The position numbers and the translations under genes were made by a program. From Pristionchus mayeri (Eukaryota; Nematoda; Chromadorea; Rhabditida; Neodiplogasteridae), in NCBI GenBank assembly GCA_036245805.1, contig BTRK01000006.1:4381613-4445612 (forward strand): a DNA stretch of 64,000 nucleotides. Reading direction: 5' to 3'. Numbering within the stretch: position 1 is the first letter of the stretch; each line of letters begins with the position of its first letter. Below are positions 25,780 through 36,560 of this stretch, in pieces. The notes below the pieces were generated by a model. The model saw only the letters and a program-made list of their open reading frames with translations, was not told the DNA's origin and did no database searches.

Positions 25780-26837
25780 GTGGAAAGTATGTGTTCTGAA
25801 TACATTGAAGCTGCGGGATCGGCGCCTCTTTACGGAGAGAATCGCTCGTCATTTTTTGCAGTAAAATTGATGGGAAATCTGGCATCTGGTAGTGTTGTTC
25901 AACGTAATACGGATGGGAGAGAGCAGATGTCCCTCAATGCAACAGATTGCAATCCAGAAGGGGACAGTTCGCTAGATTTCGCACACATATCCCAGTCGAT
26001 TTCCTGACAGTATCTCAGATGAGAACTGTGTCGTCATGCCGCCTTTGATACCAAAGGCTGTATGATTCTATGTGTGGTATTAGACATTGATTGGAGTAGT
26101 GCCTGTATTCACACCCATGACGTGATCAATTCAATACTCGTGCGACCAAACGAGTAATCGTCTGACTCTCTCCAAAATCGCATGGTTTCTCGCTTCCTCT
26201 AACCAGCGAGAGAGTGTGTGATATGAGGAAAGTCAGACCATTGCTCGGCCATCAATTCAATTCAATACTCGTGCGACCAAACGAGTAATCGTCTGACTCT
26301 CACCAAAATCGCATGGTCTCTCGCTTCCTCTAACCAGCGAGAGAGTGTGTGAGATGAGGAGAGTCAGACAATCGCTCGGCCAGACCCACTCTTTGTGATT
26401 CACATGGCGCTTGAAAGGAGGAATGAATAACTGTCTTAGTTGTGCATGTTCCATTTCTTTCTCTTACGCTGCGAGAGACTACATGAGGAGTCAGATCGTT
26501 GCTCTAACACATTCATAATGTGTCTTCATTCGATAGCAATCTGCTTGTGATACGAGTAATACGAGTACATTCTCATTGCTTTTCGAATTCACTTTCGCCA
26601 ATTGTTTATCGGATATCGTTTGCAGTTCGTCCGACATACACTCGGACGCACTACTTGGACACGTTCCGATATTATCTTGGAAGCATGAAGCATAAAATCA
26701 CCTTCCTTCGCGACGTCTTTGCAACCAAAAGTTAGTTTTCTGTTAAATTGTAAATTACGTGTGACACTGCAACAATTTTATCAATATTGAAGTCTCATTT
26801 TCCAGAAGTTCGAATCATCTCAGAAGCACCTAAGTAA
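25780..26837 (+). other. Mostly intergenic; two weak candidate exons
   Basis: Between the Ly6-like gene and the LTR element. A plausible exon lies at 26626-26730 (acceptor TTTGCAG, donor GTTAGT; reads YLDTFRYYLGSMKHKITF), spliced to 26806-26837, where it stops after SEAPK. An open stretch at 25780-26007 could be an upstream exon, but no junction was found. No family is recognised. These may be the end of a small gene or chance. Confidence 0.3.
26125..26378. repeat. Tandemly duplicated hAT-type MITE
   Basis: Two adjacent copies of a roughly 128-bp unit, each made of AATACTCGTGCGACCAAACG followed by a family B hairpin (TAATCGTCTGACTCTC ... GAGAGTCAGACAATCGCTC). The two copies differ at only a few positions. 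Confidence 0.75.
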
Positions 26838-26970
26838 AGCTTCAAAAACACTGATGCCGGAGGTTTGTTTTCACATTCTATCTTTTCTAGATATGGTTGT
26901 TTTCAATTTATTAGTAAAAATAGCTGTACTCTTTTATAAAAAAATAATTTCAGATAGTGATCTGAACGAT

Positions 26971-27682
26971 TGTGCTCTCTCTCCTATACGCACCCGACTC
27001 ACAAGTAGCCAAGAAAAACAAGGATGAGGCACACCGTTACAACTCTCAGTTCCAGAAAGAACCTACAACACTCAGCTCCCGAAGGAACCTACAGACACTC
27101 AGCTCCCGAAGGAACCTACAGACACTCAGCTCCCGAAGGAACCTACAGACACTCAGCTCCCGAAGGAACCTACAGACACTCAGCTCCCGAAGGAACCTAC
27201 AGACAGACGACAATAAAGTAAAAGACCAAGTTGAAAGAGAGAGTGCAAGAACAAGAAATGTGAAAGGAAATTATAGAGAGAGAAAGAGAGAATCTTCAAG
27301 AAGAGACGCCGGACACGAAATGCGGAAAACTACCCCGAGTTAACCGATTCCCAGCCCTAATTGATATTCGAATGGCGAGGCAGAGTGAAATACGAAACTT
27401 TATATATTTTAGAAGCAAACAAACAGTAAGCAAACGGGCTAAAAACGAACAGCACGAACAAGCAACGGGCAAAACCCGTTTCGCAATTACGTGGCAGAAT
27501 AAACGAGTCCGACAATATTGTTAACGACGATCGGGGACTAAATGTCGTAACTTCCATAGGCGGAAACATCGAATGGTTCGGAACATTAAATTCGATATAA
27601 TCTCTATTACGAAACTTGCATTATTAATACATAATTGACAGATGGGGTATTCGATATCGATAAAATCGGGTTGGGGTTTACA
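26971..27682 (-). repeat. Putative 3' LTR of retrotransposon
   Basis: Read on the minus strand, a purine-rich tract AGGAGGGAGGGGGCA (27683-27697) is followed by TGTAAACCCC. The segment can end at GAGAGCACA (26971), giving the expected TGT...ACA ends and 712 bp. It contains a TATA-like AAAATATATAAAG near 27400 and a 27-bp minisatellite. The second LTR is absent, so the borders are inferred from the polypurine tract and end symmetry only. Confidence 0.6.
27062..27205. repeat. 27-bp minisatellite
   Basis: About five tandem copies of a 27-bp unit (CAGCTCCCGAAGG followed by AACCTACAGACACT), nearly identical. The unit is a multiple of three, so it keeps two frames open as 9-residue peptide repeats. 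It lies inside the putative LTR and is probably not coding. Confidence 0.9.
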
Positions 27683-27717
27683 TGCCCCCTCCCTCCTAAG
27701 CAAGCGTCCTCACTTGC

Positions 27718-29144
27718 TCAGTAATTCTTTCTCCACTCAGATCTTCTTCTCGGCTTTGCGCACATTTCCTGGAGATGGCCGAGCTTGTGACAATTGTAGC
27801 ATTCCTGCTTCGCCAGCCATTCTTCATTCGATGAGTTGCTGGTTGATCCTCTCAACCCGAAATCCGTCTTCTTCTTGTGAGGAATCTCTGGTTTCTTCTC
27901 GTCGTTCTCCTTGATCGATCTCTTCCTGACGATGTGATTCTTGTTCTTGGGATTCTCCATTGTGAAGGGAGTTCCGTTGATGATGTGTCTCGACGCCTTC
28001 TCGAAGGTAAAGTTGGTCTCCTTTCCCACAGCTTGATAAAGCGCGAGGAACGGTGTAAAACCGTTCAGTACTCCACTGAGGCTCGTGCAGATGGAGATTC
28101 CCTCGGGCCTACGGAAATACCATTCCGTCAGAATCTTCAATTGTGACTGAGCCTCCTCGGTGCTCTCTTGATCTGTCCTCGCGGGCAAAAGATCACTCGA
28201 TATAAACACAGATGTGTTCTCTCTCTTCACCAATTCTTCAAAGTATCCGCCGATTTCCGCTATCGAATCTTCTGAGAGAATTCGGCCCAACAGAACGAAG
28301 ATGGTCTTGGGAAGTCGGTCTTCACACTCCATTTTCATCATCGTCTTCATCATCTCGGAGATTGTCTCGTACTTGGAGTACTTGAAGTATCCAGAACCAC
28401 CCTCGATCGGGATCACCGATTCAGCTGGCAGCAAAACGAGCACTCCTTCCTTGCTCTCTCCACTGGTTCCCTCGTCGAGGAGTATCTCCGAGATCATCTT
28501 GCTCATCTCGACTCCTTCCTCCTCGATGTCCAGTTTCTTCATTCCGTCATCGATTTCGGCCACTTCGGCTAGCGCACACGGACACAGGGCCATCTTGTAT
28601 GCCAGTTTCATGCTGGTCATGCTCACACTCTTGATGTTCACCCTCTTCTTGGCTTCTTTCTGGAGATCCAATTTGGTCAGTTTGGGCAACTCTCTGGATG
28701 CGTCGAGTAACCCCGCACACTCTCTCAACGTGGCGAAAGATGTCCCCTTGAGGGTACCGTAATCGGCTCCATTGAAGACGTCAGCCATCTGTCTTCTCTT
28801 ACAGCCGTCACTCCCACAGCGGGCGTCGGGATGGAGAAGCGATGCTCGATTGATGACGAGGCTGGAAATGACATGATTCATTCTTTTTGTCTTTTCCGAC
28901 TTCCATTGTATATTGTACACATCTACTCCTTTCTCATCCCTCGGAACTAAACGCAATCGATCCCACTGGACAACCTCTTATTGGCATCTCGCCCATTCTC
29001 TAATCCATCATCAGCTCTCACTACCACCGCCGTAGTATTACTTGTAGAAATCACTCTATATGGGCCTTCATAATTATCCATCATCTTCTTTATATCACCA
29101 CACTTTGCATCTACGCGCACATACACTCGATCTCCTGCCTTGGG
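27718..29144 (-). pseudogene. LTR retrotransposon Pol C-terminus plus CCHC ORF
   Basis: Read on the minus strand, an integrase C-terminal (SH3-like) segment comes first, at about 29144-28985: AGDRVYVRVDAK, then NYEGPYRVIS. A one-base deletion near 28980 breaks the frame. The next frame restores the expected EVVQWDRLRLVPRDEKG and runs without a stop for about 410 more codons to 27718. That downstream part is acidic/hydrophobic and ends in a retroviral-type zinc knuckle, CYNCHKLGHLQEMC. A polypurine tract and LTR follow. The 5' side is cut off by the satellite array at 29146, so no RT, protease or normal Gag is present. A Gag-like CCHC after integrase is unusual. Confidence 0.7.
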
Positions 29145-29145
29145 G

Positions 29146-29301
29146 GGTGACAAAACGGCAACGACATAACGGCAAGCGACAAAACGGCAACGGGTCATAA
29201 CTCAATGGGGAGTTGTCCTAGAACATCGGGAGTGGTCTGTATCTTATCAGTGTATTTTCCCCGTTATTATCAATAACATGATCTTTGATCTTTTGGGAGT
29301 C
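29146..29301. repeat. Diverged outer terminus of the MULE
   Basis: Starts GTGACAAAACGGCAACGACA. The motif GACAAAACGGCAAC, or a one- or two-base variant, occurs three times within about 45 bp; the rest of the segment is unlike the 126-bp unit except for GATCTTTGATCTTTTGG at its inner edge. This could be the true transposon tip with transposase-binding sites. No matching tip exists on the right. Confidence 0.6.
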
Positions 29302-30335
29302 GACGACAAAACGGCAACGAGCCATAACATCACTCAGAATCATCCCACAGCTCTCGGATCGGTATCAATCGATTGCTAATGATCTGATCTATCCATTCTA
29401 CATCTGATCTTTGATCTTTGGTCAACTGACGACAAAACGGCAACGAGCCATAACATCACTCAGAATCATCCCACAGCTCTCGGATCGGCACCAATCGATT
29501 GCTAATGATCTGATCTATCCATTCTACATCTGATCTTTGATCTTTGGTCAGCTGACGACAAATCGGCAACGAGCCATAACATCACTCAAAATCATCCCAC
29601 AGCTCTCGGATCGGTATCAATCGATTGCTAATGATCTGATCTACCCATTCTACATCTGATCTTTGATCTTTGGTCAACTGACGACAAAACGGCAACGAGC
29701 CATAACATCACTCAAAATCATCCCACAGCTTTCGGATCGGTATCAATCGATAGCTAATGATCTGATCTATCCATTCTACATCTGATCTTTGATCTTTGGT
29801 CAACTGACGACAAAACGGCAACGAGCCATAACATCACTCAGAATCATCCCACAGCTCTCGGATCGGCACCAATCGATAGCTAATGATCTGATCTATCCAT
29901 TCTACATCTGATCTTTGATCTTTGGTCAACTGACGACAAAACGGCAACGAGCCATAACATCACTCAGAATCATCCCACAGCTCTCGGATCGGCACCAATC
30001 GATAGCTAATGATCTGATCTATCCATTCTACATCTGATCTTTGATCTTTGGTCAACTGACGACAAAACGGCAACGAACCATAACATCACTCAAAATCATC
30101 CCACAGCTCTCGGATCGGCACCAATCGATAGCTAATGATCTGATCTATCCATTCGACATCTGATCTTTGATCTTTGGTCAACTGACGACAAAACGGCAAC
30201 GAGCCATAACATCACTCAGAATCATCCCACAGCTCTCGGATCGGCACCAATCGATTGCTAATGATCTGATCTATCCATTCTACATCTGATCTTTGATCTT
30301 TGGTCAACTGACGACAAAACGGCAACGAGACATAA
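29302..30335. repeat. Left 126-bp satellite array (8 units)
   Basis: Eight full units at exact 126-bp spacing (starts 29302, 29428, 29554, 29680, 29806, 29932, 30058, 30184) plus a partial ninth that ends GACGACAAAACGGCAACGAG at about 30330. Units differ by a few substitutions (for example TATCAA/CACCAA, ATTGC/ATAGC). Each is rich in GATC and contains GATCTTTGATCTTTGG. Confidence 0.97.
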
Positions 30336-30631
30336 TTGAGTTAATGTAATGAAAACAAGATTCCTCTCATTTATTACCAATGTCGAGCAAAATGAACAAT
30401 ATATTTGGTGATATATAAAGAAACATTTTCTTGCAGTTTTTTTTTTTTAATTTGAGCACGTTTGTTGAGGTTACGGTGTAGCCAAGTGCATATCGATCGA
30501 CTCGATCGATTCCAAAACACGTTTTAACTTGTTTCACATTGAACATATGTCGAATTTAGTTGTATTTTTGTTTGCTATTTTGATTTTTTTAATACTTTTA
30601 ATTATTCATATTTAATTTAAAGGTAATCACG

Positions 30632-32549
30632 ATGGCTACTGCTTCTGTTAGCAACAAGGGCAAATTGATCGTTTATGACGATGGAGGATTCGAATATCGA
30701 AAATATCATGTCGATAAAAGCGGGCAGCAGCTGTACCGGTAATTATTTACCTTCTATTTTTGTCCGTGTCTTAAGAAAGGTTCAGAGTATTCTTTTAACG
30801 AAAGATTTAAGATGCTTGACGTACAAATGCGCCGGCAAGGCAAAGATGATCAACGGGAAATTTACAATCTACAATGACCATAAGCCGGTTCATCTTCCGC
30901 CAGATCACGGAGACGAGGTAATATTTATTTTAATTTACATATTTCCTTGCGGAAATACTCGTTTTCAGATTCGCAATGTACGCAAGAAGGCACAAGACGA
31001 CAGAAAAATCGGAATATCTACTGCCGATGTGATCAAAAGCAATGTCATCAATGCGCCGCCGCACCTGAAGCCCCATTTAAATGCACCGGCAATTATCAGA
31101 TCGGTACAGAGAAGTGTGGAAGTCCGGGGGATCAAAGTCTGGCCTGCTACATTAGACGCATCCAAATTCGGTAGGTTGATCATCTCATAAGCCTTACCTT
31201 TTTAATAACTCGAGCAAGGAAATTCAATTGCTGTGATTCATTAAACTCTTACAGATATTACATTCCTTCGAGAAGATAATTGTCATCTATTTCGCAAAGG
31301 GGATGCGGGAGCGCACAAAATTCTACTCAGTGATGCAGGTAGTGTTTTGCTTCCCCATAATATATTCTTTGAAAATAATATTATTATGAAATTTATTTAA
31401 TCTTTTGATAGGCCTAAGACTGCTTCGCACAGTGCCCGATTGGAGCGCTGACGGCACCTTCTTCGCAGCTCCACACGATTTTGCACAGATCCTCATTGTG
31501 GGAGTACAGGTTGCATTTTGAAATTCTTTTCCTAGATATTTATTTTGAACTAATTAGGAAGATCACCTTCTCACTCCTTGCCTGTATGCCTTTCTTTCCT
31601 CGAAGACAACAGCGACATATGAGAATGTATTTGCATGGTTGAATGCACAAGGCGTTCCCTCGCCGTTGACTCTTTTTTGTGGTTAGTATATGCTTATTTG
31701 GCAGCTAATTTGAGTGCTTGCTTTAGATTTTGAGAATGCATTGTCGAGTGGATTCCTTAACGTTTTCCCCACCACTGCAATTTCTCGTTGTGCATTTCAT
31801 CTCTACCAGGCAGTTTTCCGCAAAATTCAAGTTAGAACTATTAGTTGAACATGAACGTTATCGAATTTATTTCAGTCTTTGAAACTGACCGATTTCTACA
31901 GTGCGCCCAGGACAAAGCGATACTTCAAAGGCCTCATGGCGTTGAGCCTTGTCCATGCGAACGATATTCCTTCGTACTTCGAAGAATTGAAAAATGAAGC
32001 GCTAGATTATTTTTATCCTATAATTTCGGCTGCTAGATATGTCAAGGTCGAGGGTAAGTAGGGAACGTATTGTGGAGTTTTTTTTGAATTTGTGCAGATC
32101 TGTACGAATATTTCGAAAGAACCTATGTTGGGGTGAAGGCTCCCAATGGTGTACGGGTTTCTCCGATGTATCCCCCCCCAAACATGGTCAATTCATGATC
32201 CAGTTCTTGCGAAAATGCAGATTGGAAACTCTACAATTGAGTCATTCAACAGTAAGCTGCAGGTAAGGCATAGTCGTGGATTTTTAAACATTTTTTCTTG
32301 TAGTCTGCCCCAGCGGATTCAGCTGCTCAAAAAGTGGCGGCAATTCTACTCGAACATGATAAAGTATACACTGCCAAGCATGAAACGGCCAGGCTGCAGC
32401 AGCTCACAATTGCTCAGGCATACCCGCAAAGTGACCAGGTGACTAGACGCCATATGCGTAGATACAACGCTGTCTCAAATGGCCGCATGGGTCAATCCAT
32501 CGTAGACCATATTATTGCATTGTCAACCCATATTTGCACTCCATTCTGA
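30632..32549 (+). CDS. FLYWCH-MULE transposase, one frameshift
   Basis: Ten exons: 30632-30738, 30812-30917, 30969-31170, 31255-31338, 31412-31509, 31558-31681, 31727-31830, 31876-32053, 32098-32262, 32304-32549; 470 residues if one base in exon 9 is discounted. Residues 8-70 form a FLYWCH zinc finger (GKLIVYDDGGFEYRKYHVDK; YRCLTYKC; HKPVHLPPD). Residues 165-290 are the MULE DDE core: first Asp180 in DWSADGTFFAAP, second Asp241 in FCDFENALSSGF, and the family's C..H motif in RCAFHLYQA. IGNSTIESFNSKLQ matches the region after the core. A run of eight C at 32172-32179 shifts the frame, and the other frame resumes PQTWSIHDP; this is either a mutation or a sequencing error. An AATAAA follows near 32720. 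It acts presumably on the flanking satellite arrays. Confidence 0.9.
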
Positions 32550-33189
32550 AGTCATTTCCACATTATTCATAATTTTGAAGTTGCGCATATACTAGAGTAA
32601 ATAGGAAGATATTTTGTGAAATTATGTTCGAAATTTATATTGTTTTGATGTTGAATCAGAAGAACTAATGCATCATTTTCATCCCATTTACTCTTTGATA
32701 ATCCGAGAAGTGTTATACAAATAAATTAAGACCAGGAAATGTGTAATTGTTTTAAGCAAAATATTCTACGAACATATACACAGCGTTCTGACCCCCATTG
32801 TTCTCTCCAGATAAGGGTAGACAAAGGAATTAATATTTTGAATTTTCCCGCGAAAACCCGAACTGCAAATAGGCTGTTTGAAAGATCTTCAATATTTGGG
32901 AATCCTCTGAAACATAAAACAATGCCCCCAATTTGATCACTCTGAACACTTTTGCGTCTCATAGTTGGAGTGAAACACAAATCAGCCTAGTCTGTTCCGT
33001 TCACCGAGAGGGCGATTCACGGAGGGAGATTTTATGTTTCAGAAGGATTTCAAGTATACTCATTGCAGTTCGACTCAGCTCCCTTTTCTGTCGAGTCAGA
33101 ATGCTGTGTATAGAGATCAAAAAACAACTCGAAAAGGGGGAAGAGTAAAAAGCACGCTCATGTGCAAGCTTGCATATTACTCGGAATTA

Positions 33190-36100
33190 TTGCCGTTTTG
33201 TCGTCAGTTGACCAAAGATCAAAGATCAGATTTAGAATGGATAGACCAGATCATTAGCAATCGATTGGTACCGATCCGAGAGCTGTGGGATGATTTTGAG
33301 TGATGTTATGGCTCGTTGCCGTTTTGTCGTCAGTTGACCAAAGATAAAAGATCAAATGTAGAATAGATAGATCAGATCATTAGCTATCGATTGGTACCGA
33401 TCCGAGAGCTGTGGGATGATTCTGAGTGATGTTATGGCTCGTTGCCGTTTTGTCGTCAGTTGACCAAAGATCAAAGATCAGATGTAGAATGGATAGATCA
33501 GATCATTAGCTATCGATTGGTGCCGATCCGAGAGCTGTGGGATGATTCTGAGTGATGTTATGGCTCGTTGCCGTTTTGTCGTCAGTTGACAAAAGATCAA
33601 AGATCAGATGTAGAATGGATAGATCAGATCATTAGCTATCGATTGGTGCCGATCCGAGAGCTGTGGGATGATTCTGAGTGATGTTATGGCTCGTTGCCGT
33701 TTTGTCGTCAGTTGACCAAAGATCAAAGATCAGATGTAGAATGGGTAGATCAGATCATTAGCAATCGATTGATACCGATCCGAGAGCTGTGGGATGATTT
33801 TGAGTGATGTTATGGCTCGTTGCCGTTTTGTCGTCAGTTGACCAAAGATAAAAGATCAAATGTAGAATAGATAGATCAGATCATTAGCAATCGATTGATA
33901 CCGATCCGAGAGCTGTGGGATGATTTTGAGTGATGTTATGGCTCGTTGCCGTTTTGTCGTCAGTTGACCAAAGATAAAAGATCAAATGTAGAATAGATAG
34001 ATCAGATCATTAGCTATCGATTGGTACCGATCCGAGAGCTGTGGGATGATTCTGAGTGATGTTATGGCTCGTTGCCGTTTTGTCGTCAGTTGACCAAAGA
34101 TCAAAGATCAGATGTAGAATGGATAGATCAGATCATTAGCTATCGATTGGTGCCGATCCGAGAGCTGTGGGATGATTTTGAGTGATGTTATGGCTCGTTG
34201 CCGTTTTGTCGTCAGTTGACCAAAGATCAAAGATCAGATGTAGAATGGATAGATCAGATCATTAGCAATCGATTGGTGCCGATCCGAGAGCTGTGGGATG
34301 ATTCTGAGTGATGTTATGGCTCGTTGCCGTTTTGTCGTCAGTTGACCAAAGATCAAAGATCAGATGTAGAATGGATAGATCAGATCATTAGCTATCGATT
34401 GGTGCCGATCCGAGAGCTGTGGGATGATTTTAAGTGATGTTATGGCTCGTTGCCGTTTTGTCGTCAGTTGACCAAAGATCAAAGATAAGATGTAGAATGG
34501 GTAGATCAGATCATTAGCAATCGATTGATACCGATCCGAGAGCTGTGGGATGATTTTGAGTGATGTTATGGCTCGTTGCCGTTTTGTCGTCAGTTGAGCA
34601 AAGATAAAAGATCAAATGTAGAATAGATAGATCAGATCATTAGCTATCGATTGGTACCGATCCGAGAGCTGTGGGATGATTCTGAGTGATGTTATGGCTC
34701 GTTGCCGTTTTGTCGTCAGTTGACCAAAGATCAAAGATAAGATGTAGAATGGATAGATCAGATCATTAGCTATCGATTGGTGCCGATCCGAGAGCTGTGG
34801 GATGATTCTGAGTGATGTTATGGCTCGTTGCCGTTTTGTCGTCAGTTGACAAAAGATCAAAGATCAGATGTAGAATGGATAGATCAGATCATTAGCTATC
34901 GATTGGTGCCGATCCGAGAGCTGTGGGATGATTTTGAGTGATGTTATGGTTCGTTGCCGTTTTGTCGTCAGTTGACCAAAGATCAAAGATCAGATGTAGA
35001 ATGGGTAGATCAGATCATTAGCAATCGATTGATACCGATCCGAGAGCTGTGGGATGATTTTAAGTGATGTTATGGCTCGTTGCCGTTTTGTCGTCAGTTG
35101 ACCAAAGATCAAAGATCAGATGTAGAATGGATAGATCAGATCATTAGCAATCGATTGGTACCGATCCGAGAGCTGTGGGATGATTTTGAGTGATGTTATG
35201 GCTCGTTGCCGTTTTGTCGTCAGTTGACCAAAGATCAAAGATCAGATGTAGAATGGATAGATCAGATCATTAGCTATCGATTGGTGCCGATCCGAGAGCT
35301 GTGGGATGATTTTGAGTGATGTTATGGTTCGTTGCCGTTTTGTCGTCAGTTGACCAAAGATCAAAGATCAGATGTAGAATGGATAGATCAGATCATTAGC
35401 AATCGATTGATACCGATCCGAGAGCTGTGGGATGATTTTGAGTGATGTTATGGCTCGTTGCCGTTTTATCGTCAGTTGACCAAAGATCAAAGATCAGATG
35501 TAGAATGGATAGATCAGATCATTAGCTATCGATTGGTACCGATCCGAGAGCTGTGGGATGATTTTGAGTGATGTTATGGCTCGTTGCCGTTTTGTCGTCA
35601 GTTGACCAAAGATCAAAGATCAGATGTAGAATGGATAGATCAGATCATTAGCTATCGATTGGTGCCGATCCGAGAGCTGTGGGATGATTTTGAGTGATGT
35701 TATGGTTCGTTGCCGTTTTGTCGTCAGTTGACCAAAGATCAAAGATCAGATGTAGAATGGGTAGATCAGATCATTAGCAATCGATTGATACCGATCCGAG
35801 AGCTGTGGGATGATTTTAAGTGATGTTATGGCTCGTTGCCGTTTTGTCGTCAGTTGACCAAAGATCAAAGATCAGATGTAGAATGGATAGATCAGATCAT
35901 TAGCAATCGATTGGTACCGATCCGAGAGCTGTGGGATGATTTTGAGTGATGTTATGGCTCGTTGCCGTTTTGTCGTCAGTTGACCAAAGATCAAAGATCA
36001 GATGTAGAATGGATAGATCAGATCATTAGCTATCGATTGGTGCCGATCCGAGAGCTGTGGGATGATTTTGAGTGATGTTATGGTTCGTTGCCGTTTTGTC

Positions 36101-36560
36101 GTCAGTTGACCAAAGATCAAAGATCAGATGTAGAATGGATAGATCAGATCATTAGCAATCGATTGATACCGATCCGAGAGCTGTGGGATGATTTTGAGTG
36201 ATGTTATGGCTCGTTGCCGTTTTGCCGTCAGTTGACCAAAGATCAAAGATCAGATGTAGAATGGATAGATCAGATCATTAGCTATCGATTGGTACCGATC
36301 CAAGAGCTGTGGGATGATTTTGAGTGATGTTATGGCTCGTTGCCGTTTTGTCGTCAGTTGACCAAAGATAAAAGATCAAATGTAGAATAGATAGATCAGA
36401 TCATTAGCTATCGATTGGTGCCGATCCGAGAGCTGTGGGATGATTTTGAGTGATGTTATGGTTCGTTGCCGTTTTGTCGTCAGTTGACCAAAGATCAAAG
36501 ATCAGATGTAGAATGGGTAGATCAGATCATTAGCAATCGATTGATACCGATCCGAGAGCT
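33190..36560. repeat. Right 126-bp satellite array (26.75 units)
   Basis: Starts TTGCCGTTTTGTCGTCAGTT and repeats every 126 bp (33190, 33316, 33442 and so on to 36466), ending in mid-unit. Orientation is inverse to the left array. Diagnostic variants (ATAAAAG/ATCAAAG, GCTAT/GCAAT, GGTGCC/GGTACC/GATACC, TTCTGAG/TTTTGAG/TTTTAAG) show higher-order structure: six-unit blocks of 756 bp from 34828, and roughly five-unit blocks before that. Confidence 0.97.

Larger units (their letters stand above)
29146..36560 (+). mobile_element. Foldback/Phantom-like MULE with satellite TIRs
   Basis: A 7.4 kb composite: left tandem array (29302-30335 plus a diverged terminal piece 29146-29301), a transposase gene (30632-32549) and a right tandem array (33190-36560). 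The right array is the exact inverse of the left array unit. Units are 126 bp in both. This is the architecture of Drosophila Foldback/NOF elements, whose terminal inverted repeats are tandem arrays and whose NOF protein is MULE-related. The left end interrupts retrotransposon sequence. The right end stops in mid-unit at GAGAGC without a terminal copy, so it is probably deleted or rearranged. No target duplication was found. Confidence 0.8.

Noticed and set aside
26972..27343. Repeat protein of nine-residue units (LSSRRNLQT or HSAPEGTYR)
   Set aside because: The open frame is a by-product of a 27-bp minisatellite in a putative LTR; two frames are open equally and no start or splice context supports translation.
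33190..36560. CRISPR array
   Set aside because: Repeats are contiguous 126-bp units with no spacers, in a eukaryotic genome and inverted relative to a second array; this is satellite DNA.
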